Source of the DNA: Paenibacillus thermotolerans
GTDB taxonomy: Bacteria; Bacillota; Bacilli; Paenibacillales; YIM-B00363
Direction: 5' to 3'
Assembly: GCF_028745515.1 (NCBI RefSeq)
Contig: NZ_JAQZSG010000001.1
Location: 186,001-250,000, forward strand
DNA length: 64,000 nt
Shown here: piece after piece, positions 1 through 10,709 of the stretch
Layout of the letters: every line of letters starts with the position of its first letter
Numbering within the stretch: position 1 is the first letter of the stretch
The notes under the pieces: generated by a model
What the model was told of the DNA's origin: nothing
Database searches by the model: none
Seen by the model: the letters and a program-made list of their open reading frames with translations, nothing else
Translations under genes and position numbers: made by a program

Positions 1-862
1 CCGCGAACGCTTCCGTGAAGTGTGCAACCGTTTCTTCGTTGATCGCTTCAATCGCGTCGGCACGCTCCTGCTTGCCGTGAATTTTGACCGCCTCGACCAA
101 TCGGGCTTGGGCGTACTCACGCACTTGAGCATCGACATCGGCATCGACCGTGTGAAGCTTCACTTCCATCTTCGGCTTGCCGGCTTGCTGGACGAGCTCC
201 TCTTGAACCGCTACGATTTTCTTGATTTCTTCGTGGCCGAACATGATCGCTTCCAAAATGTCCTCTTCCGGCACTTCGTTCGCTTCCGCTTCCACCATCA
301 TAATGGCGTCTTTCGTACCTGCAACGACCAGGTAAATATCGGATTTTTTCTCCTGCTCGACCGTCGGGTTAATGATGAACTGTCCGTCCACGCGTCCGAC
401 GATGACGCCGCCTACCGGTCCGTTGAACGGAACGTCGGAGATGCTGAGCGCCGCGGACGTGCCGATCATGGCGGCGATTTCCGGAGAGCAATCTTGGTCC
501 ACGCTCATTACAAGCGCAACAATCTGTACGTCGTTCCGGAAGCCGTCCGGAAACAACGGGCGAATCGGGCGGTCCGTGAGGCGGCTCGCCAAAATCGCTT
601 TCTCGCTCGGCCGGCCTTCCCGCTTAATGAAGCCGCCAGGAATTTTACCTACGGCGTAAAGCCGTTCTTCATAGTTGACCGTCAGCGGAAAAAAATCCAA
701 ATCTTTCGGCTCCGACGATGCGGTTACCGTGCAAAGAACTACAGTTTCGCCATAATGAACAACCACTGCAGCGTTCGCTTGCTTGGCAAGCCGTCCGGTT
801 TCCAGAACGAGCGGACGTCCGGCCAGGTCCATTTGCACCTTTTTGGTGTTGCCTGACTCCAT
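1..862 (-). CDS. pnp: Polyribonucleotide nucleotidyltransferase (PNPase), 5' part; gene runs off the window
   Basis: PNPase degrades RNA 3'-to-5' using phosphate and is a main mRNA-turnover enzyme in Bacillus-type bacteria. About 287 N-terminal residues are visible and read as the first RNase PH-like domain ([20 protein letters not shown], later [19 protein letters not shown] and [10 protein letters not shown]) plus the start of the linking helical domain. The C-terminal catalytic, KH and S1 domains lie outside the window. The ATG at 862 is preceded by AAGGAGG at 870-876. It follows rpsO and a terminator-like hairpin, the conserved rpsO-pnp order. Confidence 0.96.
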   Translation of the reverse strand, partial: MESGNTKKVQMDLAGRPLVLETGRLAKQANAAVVVHYGETVVLCTVTASSEPKDLDFFPLTVNYEERLYAVGKIPGGFIKREGRPSEKAILASRLTDRPIRPLFPDGFRNDVQIVALVMSVDQDCSPEIAAMIGTSAALSISDVPFNGPVGGVIVGRVDGQFIINPTVEQEKKSDIYLVVAGTKDAIMMVEAEANEVPEEDILEAIMFGHEEIKKIVAVQEELVQQAGKPKMEVKLHTVDADVDAQVREYAQARLVEAVKIHGKQERADAIEAINEETVAHFTEAFA

Positions 863-948
863 AGTATTTCCTCCTTGAATTCAATCCTTCATACATTCTG
901 CATCATATGTATTATTTCCTTCTAAAACCAAATCTTTTCGCAGTCTAA

Positions 949-1013
949 CAAAAAACAACCGACGCTTCATCGGACAGGCGCTTGCGGCCCGGACCGAATC
1001 GGCGAAGGTTGTT
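949..1013 (-). terminator. Hairpin with T-run between rpsO and pnp
   Basis: On the minus strand AACAACC (1013-1007) pairs with GGTTGTT (960-954), followed by a run of T residues, with further imperfect pairing inside. It fits a partial rho-independent terminator after rpsO or a processed stem in the pnp leader. pnp leaders are processed and autoregulated in other bacteria, but no specific site is proven here. Confidence 0.55.
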
Positions 1014-1029
1014 CTTCTCGCGAAAACAA

Positions 1030-1299
1030 TTATCTTCTCAAGCCGAGCTTTTCGATCAATGTGCTGTAACGTTTAACGTCGTTGTTCTTAAGGTATGCAA
1101 GCAGCTTACGGCGCTGGCCTACCATCTTGAGCAACCCGCGGCGGGAGTGGTGATCCTTCTTGTGTTCCCGCAAATGCTGGGTAAGTCCGTTAATGTTCTC
1201 AGTAAGGATAGCGATCTGTACTTCCGGAGAACCGGTGTCCGTCGGGTGCACCTTGAATTCTTCGATCAATTGTTGTTTACGCTCTTGCGTCAATGCCAT
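1030..1299 (-). CDS. rpsO: 30S ribosomal protein S15
   Basis: S15 is a primary 16S rRNA-binding protein of the small-subunit platform. The 89-residue length is exactly typical. Diagnostic stretches are [34 protein letters not shown] and [20 protein letters not shown], all family signatures. The ATG at 1299 follows AAGGAGGTGA. The gene has its own promoter at 1410-1438 and a leader of about 100 nt, consistent with the S15 autoregulation known in other bacteria. pnp follows. Confidence 0.98.
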   Translation of the reverse strand: MALTQERKQQLIEEFKVHPTDTGSPEVQIAILTENINGLTQHLREHKKDHHSRRGLLKMVGQRRKLLAYLKNNDVKRYSTLIEKLGLRR

Positions 1300-1409
1300 C
1301 CTCGTTCACCTCCTTCGTATAATCCCCGGCAGCCTAGCGAGCCGTCGGTGAGTCGGCGTGCCAAGCAGCGGTTCGATTGAATTGCGGATCAATTACCGCA
1401 ACATACGAG

Positions 1410-1438
1410 AGTATAGCATAACTTTCGTATGAAGTAAA
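1410..1438 (-). promoter_or_regulatory. Sigma-A-type promoter of rpsO
   Basis: On the minus strand a TTTACT -35 (1438-1433), a 17-bp spacer and a TATACT -10 (1415-1410) lie between ribF and rpsO. The transcript would have a leader of about 100 nt containing a small hairpin (TGCGG...CCGCA near 1382-1399), a plausible place for S15 autoregulation. The -35 matches consensus at 4 of 6 positions and the -10 at 5 of 6. Confidence 0.6.
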
Positions 1439-1443
1439 ACAAT

Positions 1444-2397
1444 TTATGTGGACGGCTGCAGCAATTGCCCCGCCTTACGAATATCGTCCTTGATTTGTGC
1501 GATCAAAGCGTCTACCGATTCGAATTTCCGCTCGCTTCGGATAAAATATTTAAATTGAACGGCTAGGCTGCGTCCGTACAAATCGCCGTCGAAATCGAGC
1601 AAATGAACCTCGCAGGTCGGCTCGGGCAAATTGTCATGAAATGTCGGCTTTTTGCCTACGTTCATAACTCCGTTTACCGTTTCCCCGCCGGCGAGCTTAA
1701 CCGTTACCGCGTAAACCCCGTTCGCAGGCAATACATACGCTCCGTCAGGCTTCACATTTGCGGTAGGCACACCGATCGTTCGGCCTCTGCCTTCTCCATG
1801 AACGACTGTTCCCGTTATTTCGTATGGGCGGCCGAGCAGCGTCCCCGCCAGCCCGACATCGCCCGCCGACAGCGACGCGCGGATGAGCGTAGAGCTAATC
1901 CGATGCTCTTCGACACGATACGGCTGCACGACAGTAACGCGATATGCGTCGGCCGAAAGCTCTTCCAACAGTTGAGGACTGCCTGCACCCTTATGCCCGA
2001 ACGAAAAATTAAAACCGACGACAACGTGCCGCACGCCCAAAGGCAGCAGCACTTGTTGAATAAAGTCGGACGGAGACAGCTTGGATAGGCCGTCGTCAAA
2101 CCGAACGACATAAACCCGTTCTACGCCAAGCCGTTCGAACTCAAGCAGCTTTCTGTCAAGCGGCGTCAAGCATGAAGCGTAGATGGCTGAGCCAAGCACT
2201 TGGCGCGGATGAGGATGAAACGTCATGACGGCGGAAGAAAGCCCTTCCGTTCGGGCGGCTCTTACCGCCTCGCCAATCACTTGCCGGTGCCCGAGATGAA
2301 CTCCGTCAAAGTCCCCGATCGCAATCGCCTGGCCGAGATTCGAAGCACTCAGGAGCATATCGTCTTGCAGCGGGTAGGATATATGCATCACTTCCAC
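1444..2397 (-). CDS. ribF: Bifunctional riboflavin kinase / FAD synthetase
   Basis: Converts riboflavin to FMN and then FAD in the cytosol. The N-terminal nucleotidyltransferase half shows AIGDFDGVHLGHRQVI and later GFNFSFGHKGAGSP; the C-terminal riboflavin kinase half shows GRGRTIGVPTANV and NVGKKPTF. The 317-residue length is normal. The GTG start at 2397 is chosen because AAAGGAGG lies about 9 bases upstream. It is the last gene of the rimP-to-ribF run, just after truB, as in Bacillus. Confidence 0.96.
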   Translation of the reverse strand: MEVMHISYPLQDDMLLSASNLGQAIAIGDFDGVHLGHRQVIGEAVRAARTEGLSSAVMTFHPHPRQVLGSAIYASCLTPLDRKLLEFERLGVERVYVVRFDDGLSKLSPSDFIQQVLLPLGVRHVVVGFNFSFGHKGAGSPQLLEELSADAYRVTVVQPYRVEEHRISSTLIRASLSAGDVGLAGTLLGRPYEITGTVVHGEGRGRTIGVPTANVKPDGAYVLPANGVYAVTVKLAGGETVNGVMNVGKKPTFHDNLPEPTCEVHLLDFDGDLYGRSLAVQFKYFIRSERKFESVDALIAQIKDDIRKAGQLLQPST

Positions 2398-2444
2398 AGC
2401 GAAACGCCTCCTTTCCGGTGAAATCCGTCAAACCGTACGGTCGA

Positions 2445-3377
2445 TTAAGTAAACAGCTTTTCGGGGATGTAGCATCGCTGCGTCTCATCCCGCCGGTATA
2501 TGCCGATAAACTGATGTTCGTCAAGCGGTTTCTGACGTCCGAACAAACGTACAAGCTGCCCGTCGGCCGCCTCGCCTTCCAGCGCGACCGCAGGAAAAAA
2601 CAGCTTTCTGCCTTGGAGCGCGTATAGAACGGCGGTATCGTTGACGATTCCGCCGGGCAAGTGCGACAAAGCGTCGGCGACCGAAACCAAATGTTCCGCC
2701 AGCGTTCCTTCCGCTGCATACTGCTCCGCTTCAAGCAGCGTGATGCAGTCCGCTTTGCGGATCGCTCCGGAGCCTGTCCGCTCCAGCGCGCTCATTACGG
2801 CCGGGTAGCCCAGCTTTCGCCCGATATCGACGCAGAGCGTGCGGATGTAGGTACCTTTCGAGCACGTAACCTCGAACGAAACCTTCGGGTAGCGGCTGTC
2901 CAAATTTACGCTTCGAATGTCGATGCCGTAAATCGTAACTTCTCTTGCCGCCCGCTCTACGGTTTGCCCTTCTCTTGCCAGCTCGTACAGGCGTTTGCCC
3001 TGGATTTTGAGCGCCGAATACATCGGAGGAATTTGTTCGATCGTTCCGACGAACGAAACAACCGCCTCCCGAATTTCCCGTTCCGTGACGGCCACCGACT
3101 CGCTGCTTTCCGTAATATCCCCGCTTGCGTCCTCCGTATCGGTGGCATACCCGATCGTAAGCTCCGCTTCGTATGTCTTGGGAAGCTCCTGCAAATACTC
3201 GACGATACGCGTCGCCCGGCCTAAACATAACGGAAGCACGCCGGATACGTCTGGATCCAGCGTGCCCGTATGGCCGATCCGCTTCTGCTTCAAGATTTTT
3301 CTGGCGCGCGCTACGCAATCGTGCGAGGTCATTCCTGCTTCCTTCCAAAGCGGCAGTACGCCCTCCCATTCATTCAT
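2445..3377 (-). CDS. truB: tRNA pseudouridine(55) synthase
   Basis: Makes pseudouridine 55 in the T-loop of tRNAs. The catalytic motif GHTGTLDPDVSGVLP contains the essential Asp near residue 40, and the family motifs YEAELTIGYATDTEDASGD and CSKGTYIRTLCVDIG follow. The 310-residue length is typical. The ATG start overlaps the nrnA stop by four bases (ATGA), implying translational coupling. Gene order with rbfA, nrnA and ribF matches other Bacillota. Confidence 0.96.
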   Translation of the reverse strand: MNEWEGVLPLWKEAGMTSHDCVARARKILKQKRIGHTGTLDPDVSGVLPLCLGRATRIVEYLQELPKTYEAELTIGYATDTEDASGDITESSESVAVTEREIREAVVSFVGTIEQIPPMYSALKIQGKRLYELAREGQTVERAAREVTIYGIDIRSVNLDSRYPKVSFEVTCSKGTYIRTLCVDIGRKLGYPAVMSALERTGSGAIRKADCITLLEAEQYAAEGTLAEHLVSVADALSHLPGGIVNDTAVLYALQGRKLFFPAVALEGEAADGQLVRLFGRQKPLDEHQFIGIYRRDETQRCYIPEKLFT

Positions 3378-4351
3378 AGCTTTGCGTTCACCGCTTCCAC
3401 TAATCGGTCGACAACCTCATTCAGCCGGCCTTCCACCGTACAGCCGGCGGCGCGTACATGCCCGCCGCCGCCGAGCTGCTTGGCGATTTGAGCCACATCG
3501 ACTTTACCGGCCGAGCGCAGGCTCACCTTGAACACGTTGTCGCCTTTTTCCTTAAACAGCATGCCGACTTGGACGCCTTCCACGTTGCGCGGAATGTTGA
3601 CCAGCCCCTCGGAATCTTCATCCGCCGCGCCGACTTTGCGCAATGTATCCAATGATACGGTTAACCACGCAATTTGGCGGTCCTTCGAAAATTCCAGCGT
3701 CGACAGCGCATCCCGAAGGAGCAGCATCTGAGGATACGTCATAGTCTCCAGCAGCCGCTCCGCAAGCACGGCGCCTTCGGCTCCCGCTTGAAGCATCCGT
3801 TCGGCGATTCGCAGCACGTTCGGAGTCGTATTGGAATACCGGAAGCCGCCGGTGTCCGTCAGCAGGCCGCCATAGATGCTGCTTGCAAGCGGCTTGGTCC
3901 ACGAAACGCCCAGCACTTCTCCCAGCTCATATATGATTTCCACCGTTGCCGCCGCATCCGGCCGGACAAGATTGGCCGAGCCGTACAAATCGTTCGTCGG
4001 GTGGTGATCGATATTCAGCAGCCGTACATCGGCTTCAAACAAGTTATGTACACCGCCGATCCGCGCAAAATCCGCGCAATCGACGGCGATTACGCGCCCG
4101 AAACGCCGGGAAGGCGCCTCGAGCGAGTAATTGATAATCGTTTGATCGCCTAAAAGCATCATATACTTGTCGGGAGTTCGGCCTTCGTTGATGAGTGTGC
4201 AAGATTTCCCGAGCTGCTTCAGCAAGAAGCCTACCGCACTCGTCGAACCGATCGCGTCGCCGTCCGGCGATAAATGGGACACGACGAGGAAATCGTCGTT
4301 CTCCATAATAAACGCCGCGGCAGCCTCAAGCTGATCTTTGTACCGGTTCAT
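3374..4351 (-). CDS. nrnA: DHH-family nanoRNase / pAp phosphatase
   Basis: Cytosolic enzyme that degrades 2-5 nt RNAs and dephosphorylates 3',5'-adenosine bisphosphate. The DHH phosphoesterase motifs are [23 protein letters not shown] and DHHPTND, followed by a C-terminal DHHA1 domain ending in the glycine-rich [13 protein letters not shown]. The 325-residue length fits NrnA of the B. subtilis YtqI type. It sits between rbfA and truB with ATGA overlaps on both sides, so the three are translationally coupled. Confidence 0.94.
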   Translation of the reverse strand: MNRYKDQLEAAAAFIMENDDFLVVSHLSPDGDAIGSTSAVGFLLKQLGKSCTLINEGRTPDKYMMLLGDQTIINYSLEAPSRRFGRVIAVDCADFARIGGVHNLFEADVRLLNIDHHPTNDLYGSANLVRPDAAATVEIIYELGEVLGVSWTKPLASSIYGGLLTDTGGFRYSNTTPNVLRIAERMLQAGAEGAVLAERLLETMTYPQMLLLRDALSTLEFSKDRQIAWLTVSLDTLRKVGAADEDSEGLVNIPRNVEGVQVGMLFKEKGDNVFKVSLRSAGKVDVAQIAKQLGGGGHVRAAGCTVEGRLNEVVDRLVEAVNAKL

Positions 4352-4704
4352 TGATGTTCCGCCTCGCTGTTGATCGATTCGAGCAGCTTCTCGATTCGGC
4401 TTCCGTAATCGATGGACGTATCGAATTGAAACAGCAATTCGGGAACGTGGCGAAGCCGCATGCGCTTGCCGAGCTCGGTACGGATGAAGCCCTTCCCGCG
4501 GGCGAGCGATTTCAGCGTAGTCGCGCGCTGTTCCTCGCTGCCTAGCACGCTGATATACACCTTCGCCTGCGACAAGTCGTTGGTCACATCCACGCCGGTC
4601 ACCGTCATAAAGCCGATGCCGGGGTCTTTCAATTCGGTTTGAATAATGTGGCTGAGCTCCTTCTTCAGCTGCTCGCCCACTCTTCCCACGCGAATTTTAG
4701 CCAT
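4348..4704 (-). CDS. rbfA: 30S ribosome-binding factor A
   Basis: Small KH-type protein needed for late 16S rRNA maturation. The protein begins [17 protein letters not shown] and carries [19 protein letters not shown], the family core, and ends with [21 protein letters not shown]. The ATG at 4704 is preferred over an upstream in-frame TTG because AGAGGTGA lies just upstream; that ribosome binding site overlaps the infB stop codon. The ylxP gene found between infB and rbfA in B. subtilis is absent here. Confidence 0.95.
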   Translation of the reverse strand: MAKIRVGRVGEQLKKELSHIIQTELKDPGIGFMTVTGVDVTNDLSQAKVYISVLGSEEQRATTLKSLARGKGFIRTELGKRMRLRHVPELLFQFDTSIDYGSRIEKLLESINSEAEHQ

Positions 4705-4711
4705 GCTTACA

Positions 4712-6646
4712 TCACCTCTCAACCGTTTCCATCACGAATGCCTCAATGATGTCTCCCTCTTTAATATCGTTAAATTTCTCGATACTAATACCGCACTCGT
4801 AGCCTTGCGCAACTTCTTTCGCGTCGTCCTTAAACCGCTTGAGCGATTCGATCTTGCCTTCGAACACAACGACACCGCCGCGAATGATGCGCGCTTCCGC
4901 GTTTCTGGTAATTTTGCCTTGGGTAACCATACAGCCGGCAATCGTACCGACTTTGCTTACCTTAAACACATTTCGCACTTCCGCTTGGCCGATTACATTT
5001 TCTTTGTAAACCGGGTCCAGCAGCCCTTTCATCGCGGATTCGATCTCATCGATGACGTTGTAGATGATCCGGTGCAAACGAATATCGACGCCTTCCTGCT
5101 CCGCCGTCGTCTTGGCGGCAGGCTCCGGCCGGACGTTAAAGCCGATGACGATGGCGCTCGAGGCCGTCGCAAGGGAAATATCGGATTCGGTGATGGCGCC
5201 GACGCCGGAGTGGAGAATACGTACGCGAGCCCCTTCCACTTCGATCTTCTCGAGCGAGCCTTTCAGCGCCTCTAAGGAGCCTTGAACGTCGGCTTTAATG
5301 ATAACGTTCAGTTCCTTCAGTTCGCCTTCTTTAATTTTGTTGAACAAGTCGTCAAGCGATACGCGGGCGTTCGCGGTAAAGTCCGCTTGGCGCTGCTTGG
5401 ACGTCCGGGATTCCGCAATTTCGCGGGCTTTTCTTTCGTCCTCGAACACCATGAACGGATCGCCGGCTTGCGGTACCTCCGTAAGACCGGTAATTTCCAC
5501 CGGCGTAGACGGTCCCGCTTCCTTCACGCGGCGGCCCTTGTCGTTGACCATAGCGCGTACGCGTCCGAAGCTGTTGCCCATAACGAGCGCGTCGCCGACC
5601 TTAAGCGTTCCGTTCTGTACGAGAACGCGAGCCACGGCGCCTTTTCCTTTGTCCAGCTCCGCCTCAATTACCGTACCGCGGGCGCGCTTGTTCGGGTTCG
5701 CCTTATATTCTTGCACCTCGGATACGAGCAAAATCATTTCGAGCAAGTTCTCGAGGTTCATCTTTTGCTTTGCGGATACGTTCACGAAAATCGTGTCGCC
5801 GCCCCACTCTTCCGGCACAAGCTCGTGCTCGGTCAGCTCTTGCTTGATCCGGTCCGGATTCGCTTCCGGCTTGTCGATTTTGTTGACCGCGACGATAATC
5901 GGCACCTTGGCCGCCTTCGCATGCGCAATCGCCTCGACTGTCTGCGGCATAACGCCGTCATCCGCGGCAACGACCAGGATGGTAATGTCCGTCACTTGAG
6001 CGCCGCGTGCGCGCATCGAGGTGAACGCCTCATGGCCCGGTGTATCGAGGAATGTAATTTTCTTATTGTTAATCTCGACTTGGTATGCGCCGATGTGCTG
6101 CGTGATGCCGCCGGCTTCGCCGGAAACGACGTTCGTTTCGCGGATGGCGTCAAGGAGCGTCGTTTTGCCGTGATCGACGTGACCCATGATCGTAACGACC
6201 GGCGGACGCTCTACGAGATCCTCTTCATTGTCCTGCTCTTCCGTCTCCTCGTAATTGTCCTCGTTGACGGCGATTTTCACATCGACTTCGACGCCGAATT
6301 CCGCAGCCAACAGTTGAATCACGTCGAGATCCAGCTCTTGGTTTATGGTCGCCATGATGCCCATGAAGAGCAGCTTCTTAATGACTTCGGAAGCGTCTTT
6401 ATGGAGCAGCTTCGCCGTTTCGCCTACGGTCATATTGCCGCGAACGATAATTTTCTTCGGCGTATTGTCGATTTTTTCTTTACGGCCTTGAGCCATTCTG
6501 GCGCCTTTGGACAGCTTATTCGCTTTGTTCGACTTCTTGCGTCCTTTGCCGTCGCTGAATTCACCGTCGTCAAAGCGGGAAATGCGATCGGTCTCACGCT
6601 CTTTGCCTTTATTGCGATCGCGTTCGCGGGTCGGCTGCGGCTGCAT
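4712..6646 (-). CDS. infB: Translation initiation factor IF-2, intact conserved core (3' part of the infB locus 4712-8398)
   Basis: IF2 is the GTPase that delivers initiator fMet-tRNA to the 30S subunit and joins subunits. This segment holds the conserved part: IF2-N at [19 protein letters not shown], the G domain with [20 protein letters not shown] and NKID, then domains II-IV ending VMETVER. It is in the same frame as the N-terminal piece at 7712-8398, but TAA codons at 7712-7714, 7634-7636 and 7214-7216 separate them. The ATG at 6646 is only the first start codon after the stops and has no good ribosome binding site. The essential core itself looks undamaged. Confidence 0.9.
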   Translation of the reverse strand: MQPQPTRERDRNKGKERETDRISRFDDGEFSDGKGRKKSNKANKLSKGARMAQGRKEKIDNTPKKIIVRGNMTVGETAKLLHKDASEVIKKLLFMGIMATINQELDLDVIQLLAAEFGVEVDVKIAVNEDNYEETEEQDNEEDLVERPPVVTIMGHVDHGKTTLLDAIRETNVVSGEAGGITQHIGAYQVEINNKKITFLDTPGHEAFTSMRARGAQVTDITILVVAADDGVMPQTVEAIAHAKAAKVPIIVAVNKIDKPEANPDRIKQELTEHELVPEEWGGDTIFVNVSAKQKMNLENLLEMILLVSEVQEYKANPNKRARGTVIEAELDKGKGAVARVLVQNGTLKVGDALVMGNSFGRVRAMVNDKGRRVKEAGPSTPVEITGLTEVPQAGDPFMVFEDERKAREIAESRTSKQRQADFTANARVSLDDLFNKIKEGELKELNVIIKADVQGSLEALKGSLEKIEVEGARVRILHSGVGAITESDISLATASSAIVIGFNVRPEPAAKTTAEQEGVDIRLHRIIYNVIDEIESAMKGLLDPVYKENVIGQAEVRNVFKVSKVGTIAGCMVTQGKITRNAEARIIRGGVVVFEGKIESLKRFKDDAKEVAQGYECGISIEKFNDIKEGDIIEAFVMETVER

Positions 6647-6714
6647 CCGAGTATCGGTCGGCGGCGCCGGAATTTTGGCTGCGCCTCCGAAACGGTTGCC
6701 TCCGGGACGTCCGC

Positions 6715-8130
6715 CGCCTTGCGGTCGGTCGCCTTGCGGACGATTGCCGTACGGACGATCTCCCTGCGGGCGGTTGCCTTGCGGACGATCTCCTTGCGGG
6801 CGGTTGCCGTACGGACGGTCGCCCTGCGGACGATCCCCTTGCGGACGGTCGCCTTGCGGACGATCGCCTTGCGGTCGGTTGCCGTACGGACGAGCCCCTT
6901 GCGGACGATTGCCGTACGGACGGTCGCCCTGCGGCCGATCCCCTTGCGGGCGGTTGCCGTACGGACGAGCCCCTTGCGGACGATTGCCGTACGGACGGTC
7001 GCCCTGCGGACGATCCCCTTGCGGACGGTTGCCGTACGGACGATCACCTTGCGGACGGTTGCCGTACGGACGGTCGCCCTGCGGACGATCCCCTTGCGGA
7101 CGGTTGCCGTACGGCCGATCACCTTGCGGACGGTTGCCGTACGGACGGTCGCCCTGCGGACGATCCCCGTGCGGACGGTTGCCGTACGGACGATCCCCTT
7201 GCGGACGTTTGCCTTACGGGCGGTCGCCTTGCGGACGATCCCCTTGCGGACGGTTGCCATACGGACGATCACCTTGCGGACGGTTGCCGTACGGACGGTC
7301 GCCCTGCGGACGATCCCCGTGCGGACGGTTGCCGTACGGGCGGTCGCCCTGCGGACGATCCCCGTGCGGACGGTTGCCGTACGGGCGGTCGCCCTGCGGA
7401 CGATCCCCTTGCGGACGGTTGCCGTACGGACGATCCCCTTGCGGACGATTGCCATACGGGCGGTCGCCTTGCGGACGATCCCCTTGCGGACGGTTGCCAT
7501 ACGGGCGATCCCCGTGCGGACGGTCGCCTTGCGGCAGGTTGCCGTACGGGCGATCCCCTTGCGGACGGTCGCCGTGCGGACGATCCCCGTGCGGACGGTT
7601 GCCGTACGGACGATCCCCTTGCGGACGATTGCCTTACGGGCGGTCGCCTTGCGGACGATCCCCTTGCGGCCGGTTGCCCGAAAGTGCGGCATAGACCGCC
7701 AACAACTGGACTTACTCCCAGTACTTACGCCGAAAGCCATACGGGCGATCCCCTTGCGGACGGTCGCCTTGCGGACGGTTGCCGTACGGGCGATCCCCTT
7801 GCGGACGGTCGCCTTGCGGACGATCCCCTTGCGGACGGTTGCCATACGGGCGATCCCCTTGCGGACGGTCGCCTTGCGGACGGTTGCCGTACGGGCGATC
7901 CCCTTGCGGACGGTCGCCTTGCGGACGATCCCCTTGCGGACGGTTGCCATACGGGCGATTTCCGTACGGGCGGTCGCCTTGCGGACGGTTGCCATACGGG
8001 CGGTCGCCTTGCGGACGATCCCCTTGCGGGCGGCTTGCTTGGTCGCCTTCCGATTGCGGGCGATCCTGTTGCGGGCGATCTCCTTGCGGACGCTCCTGCT
8101 GCGAACGGTCGCCCTGAGGACGATCCCCGT
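6715..8130 (-). repeat. Pentapeptide-coding 15-bp tandem repeat within infB, with a 60-bp non-repeat interruption
   Basis: Roughly eighty 15-bp units encode G-(D/N)-R-P-(Q/Y) in the IF2 frame, arranged as higher-order 30-45 bp units such as [15 protein letters not shown], and becoming irregular above about 8030. At 7679-7738 the repeat is broken by 60 bp of unrelated sequence bounded by copies of CCGAAAG (7678-7684 and 7730-7736). Repeats of this composition are familiar in the IF2 N-terminal region of Paenibacillus. Third-base changes at two Tyr codons create TAA stops. Confidence 0.9.
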
Positions 8131-8398
8131 CACGCCTCGGCGCCGTCCCGCTTTTAGGCGATGATGCTTGCGGCGCGCCGGACGATCCGCCGGCCGGTTC
8201 GTTGCGCTTCGCTGCCGCGTTCGCCTTCACATCTCGAAAAAACTTCTCCACGGCCGACACCGCATTGTCCTCCATTACGCTCATATGGTTATTCACCGGA
8301 ATATCCAGCCGTTTCAAAATCGTAATAATTTCCTTGCTGCTCATATTGAGCGATTTTGCGTATTCGTACACCCTTAATTTGTTATCCGCTTTTGTCAA
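7712..8398 (-). CDS. infB: IF-2 N-terminal domain fragment ending in the repeat region
   Basis: This is the true beginning of infB: MTKADNKLRVYEYAKSLNMS and KEIITILKRLDIPVNNHMSVM form the N-terminal IF2 domain, followed by a Gly/Arg/Pro/Gln-rich low-complexity tail. As written it ends at a TAA inside the 60-bp non-repeat segment after GFRRKYWE. Downstream sequence in the same frame continues into the IF2 core at 4712-6646, so this is one interrupted gene rather than a separate protein. Its ATG overlaps the ylxQ stop. Confidence 0.85.
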   Translation of the reverse strand: MTKADNKLRVYEYAKSLNMSSKEIITILKRLDIPVNNHMSVMEDNAVSAVEKFFRDVKANAAAKRNEPAGGSSGAPQASSPKSGTAPRRDGDRPQGDRSQQERPQGDRPQQDRPQSEGDQASRPQGDRPQGDRPYGNRPQGDRPYGNRPYGNRPQGDRPQGDRPQGDRPYGNRPQGDRPQGDRPYGNRPQGDRPQGDRPQGDRPYGNRPQGDRPQGDRPYGFRRKYWE

Positions 8399-8724
8399 TA
8401 TATTTCCTCCTCCGCATGATTTCCCAAGCTCTTGCGGACAAGCCCGGACAGCCCCTCGTCCATAACGGCGACCACCACACGCTCAGGTTTCCCTACGCTA
8501 TGGCCGAGCTCGTGCCGTTCGAATATTTCAATAATCGGAACCTTGTAAAACGAACACTTGTCCCGATATTTTTTCTTCGCGTTATCCGAAGCGTCATTAG
8601 CCAAAAACACCAGCTTCGCCGTGCCGCTCCGCACGGCCTTTAATACCGCTTCATCTCCGCTTGCCAGCTTTCCTGCCCGGAGCGCCAATCCTAAATACGA
8701 CAACGTTTTGCTATGATCCGACAT
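8395..8724 (-). CDS. rplGA: L7Ae/L30e-family RNA-binding protein YlxQ
   Basis: Member of the L7Ae/L30e/Gadd45 family, which recognises kink-turn RNA. Visible family signals are KTLSYLGLALRAGKLASGDEAVL near the start, KLVFLANDASDNAKKKYRDKC, and IFERHELGHSVGK. The length of 109 residues is normal. It sits between rnpM (ylxR) and infB, as in B. subtilis, overlapping infB by four bases. Its cellular RNA target is not evident from sequence. Confidence 0.9.
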   Translation of the reverse strand: MSDHSKTLSYLGLALRAGKLASGDEAVLKAVRSGTAKLVFLANDASDNAKKKYRDKCSFYKVPIIEIFERHELGHSVGKPERVVVAVMDEGLSGLVRKSLGNHAEEEIY

Positions 8725-8732
8725 TGCCCGGT

Positions 8733-9056
8733 TTACTCGCCCTCTTCCTCTTCGTCTGGTTGCGCCGCTTGATATGCGCGAAACTCATCCTCGACGCGGA
8801 TGAACTCCTGCGCGAGCGTGTCATACACTTGATCGCTTACCGTGACCTTCAACGCCCGGTCGAGCGCCCGGCTTTTCTTGGCGAGCTTAAAACACGAAAC
8901 TTTGCCGCATAAATAAGCGCCCCGGCCTGATTTTTTGCCGGTGATGTCGATGAGCACTTCGGACTCCGGCGTGCGAACGATACGGATCAACTGTTTTTTG
9001 GGCATGTTTTCCTGACAAGCGACACATTTGCGTAACGGCACTCGCCGTACTCTCAT
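8733..9056 (-). CDS. rnpM: YlxR-family RNA-binding protein (RNase P modulator RnpM)
   Basis: Small basic protein of the YlxR family, described in B. subtilis as an RNase P modulator. It contains the signature RKCVACQENMPKKQLIRIVRT, then GRGAYLCGKVSCFKLAKK, with paired cysteines. The ATG at 9056 is preferred over the GTG at 9065, because that GTG lies inside the AGAGGTGA ribosome binding site. The C-terminus ends in an acidic DEEEEGE tail. It lies between nusA and ylxQ in the conserved operon. Confidence 0.9.
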   Translation of the reverse strand: MRVRRVPLRKCVACQENMPKKQLIRIVRTPESEVLIDITGKKSGRGAYLCGKVSCFKLAKKSRALDRALKVTVSDQVYDTLAQEFIRVEDEFRAYQAAQPDEEEEGE

Positions 9057-9092
9057 GACGATCACCTCTATCCTTTGAATATGATATGAATG

Positions 9093-10187
<1,095 letters not shown>

Positions 10188-10228
10188 GGCATTCACTTCC
10201 CCCTTTCAATTATCCCAAAGAAGCTTTA

Positions 10229-10690
10229 TTAAAATATGATAGTCAACCGAGCGCCGGCAATTTTGTTTACCGGGAGCTCGACGGTTTTTTTGCCGTCCTG
10301 AACGGTCAACTGTTGCTCGTCATAGGAAAGCAACCGGCCTTCGAATTCCTTCTTGCCGCCGATCGGTTCGTATGTAGTGATGTAAACGTCTTTACCGACC
10401 GCCCGTTTGAAATCTTCCGGCTTCTTTAACGGACGCTCCGCCCCCGGCGAGGAAACCTCCAAAATATAGGCATCCGGAATCGGATCCTCGGCATCCAGAC
10501 GATCGCTTAAATACTCGCTGATCCGTCCGCATTCGTCGATGTCGATTCCGCCTTCCTTGTCAACATACACGCGAAGGAAGTAGTTCCCTCCCTCCTTCAC
10601 ATACTCCACATCCACCAATTCAAACCCTTCACGGTCAAGAAAGGGCTGCACCATCTCGGCAACGGTCTTCGTCACTCCTGTTGCGCTCAC
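10229..10690 (-). CDS. rimP: Ribosome maturation factor RimP
   Basis: Required for 30S maturation, first gene of the nusA-infB operon. The 153-residue protein shows QPFLDREGFELVDVEYVKEG, the motif YILEVSSPGAERPLKKPEDF and a C-terminal SH3-like domain. The GTG start at 10690 follows AGGAGG with a 7-base spacer; longer in-frame extensions lack support. The gene is preceded by a terminator-like hairpin that lies downstream of the likely promoter. Confidence 0.95.
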   Translation of the reverse strand: MSATGVTKTVAEMVQPFLDREGFELVDVEYVKEGGNYFLRVYVDKEGGIDIDECGRISEYLSDRLDAEDPIPDAYILEVSSPGAERPLKKPEDFKRAVGKDVYITTYEPIGGKKEFEGRLLSYDEQQLTVQDGKKTVELPVNKIAGARLTIIF

Positions 10691-10709
10691 TAACGAACCT
10701 CCTCTATGG

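Noticed and set aside
6715-8130. Repeats as a CRISPR array
   Set aside because: Units are 15 bp, contiguous and protein-coding with no unique spacers.
6430-8133. 567-codon minus-strand frame (RKATVRK-like repeats) through the IF2 region
   Set aside because: Off-frame shadow of the same repeat; the true IF2 frame is identified by the N-terminal and core domains.
5282-8164. 960-codon plus-strand open frame opposite infB
   Set aside because: It is the antisense of the IF2 core and its 15-bp repeat; low-complexity repeats keep all frames open. No ribosome binding site or family.
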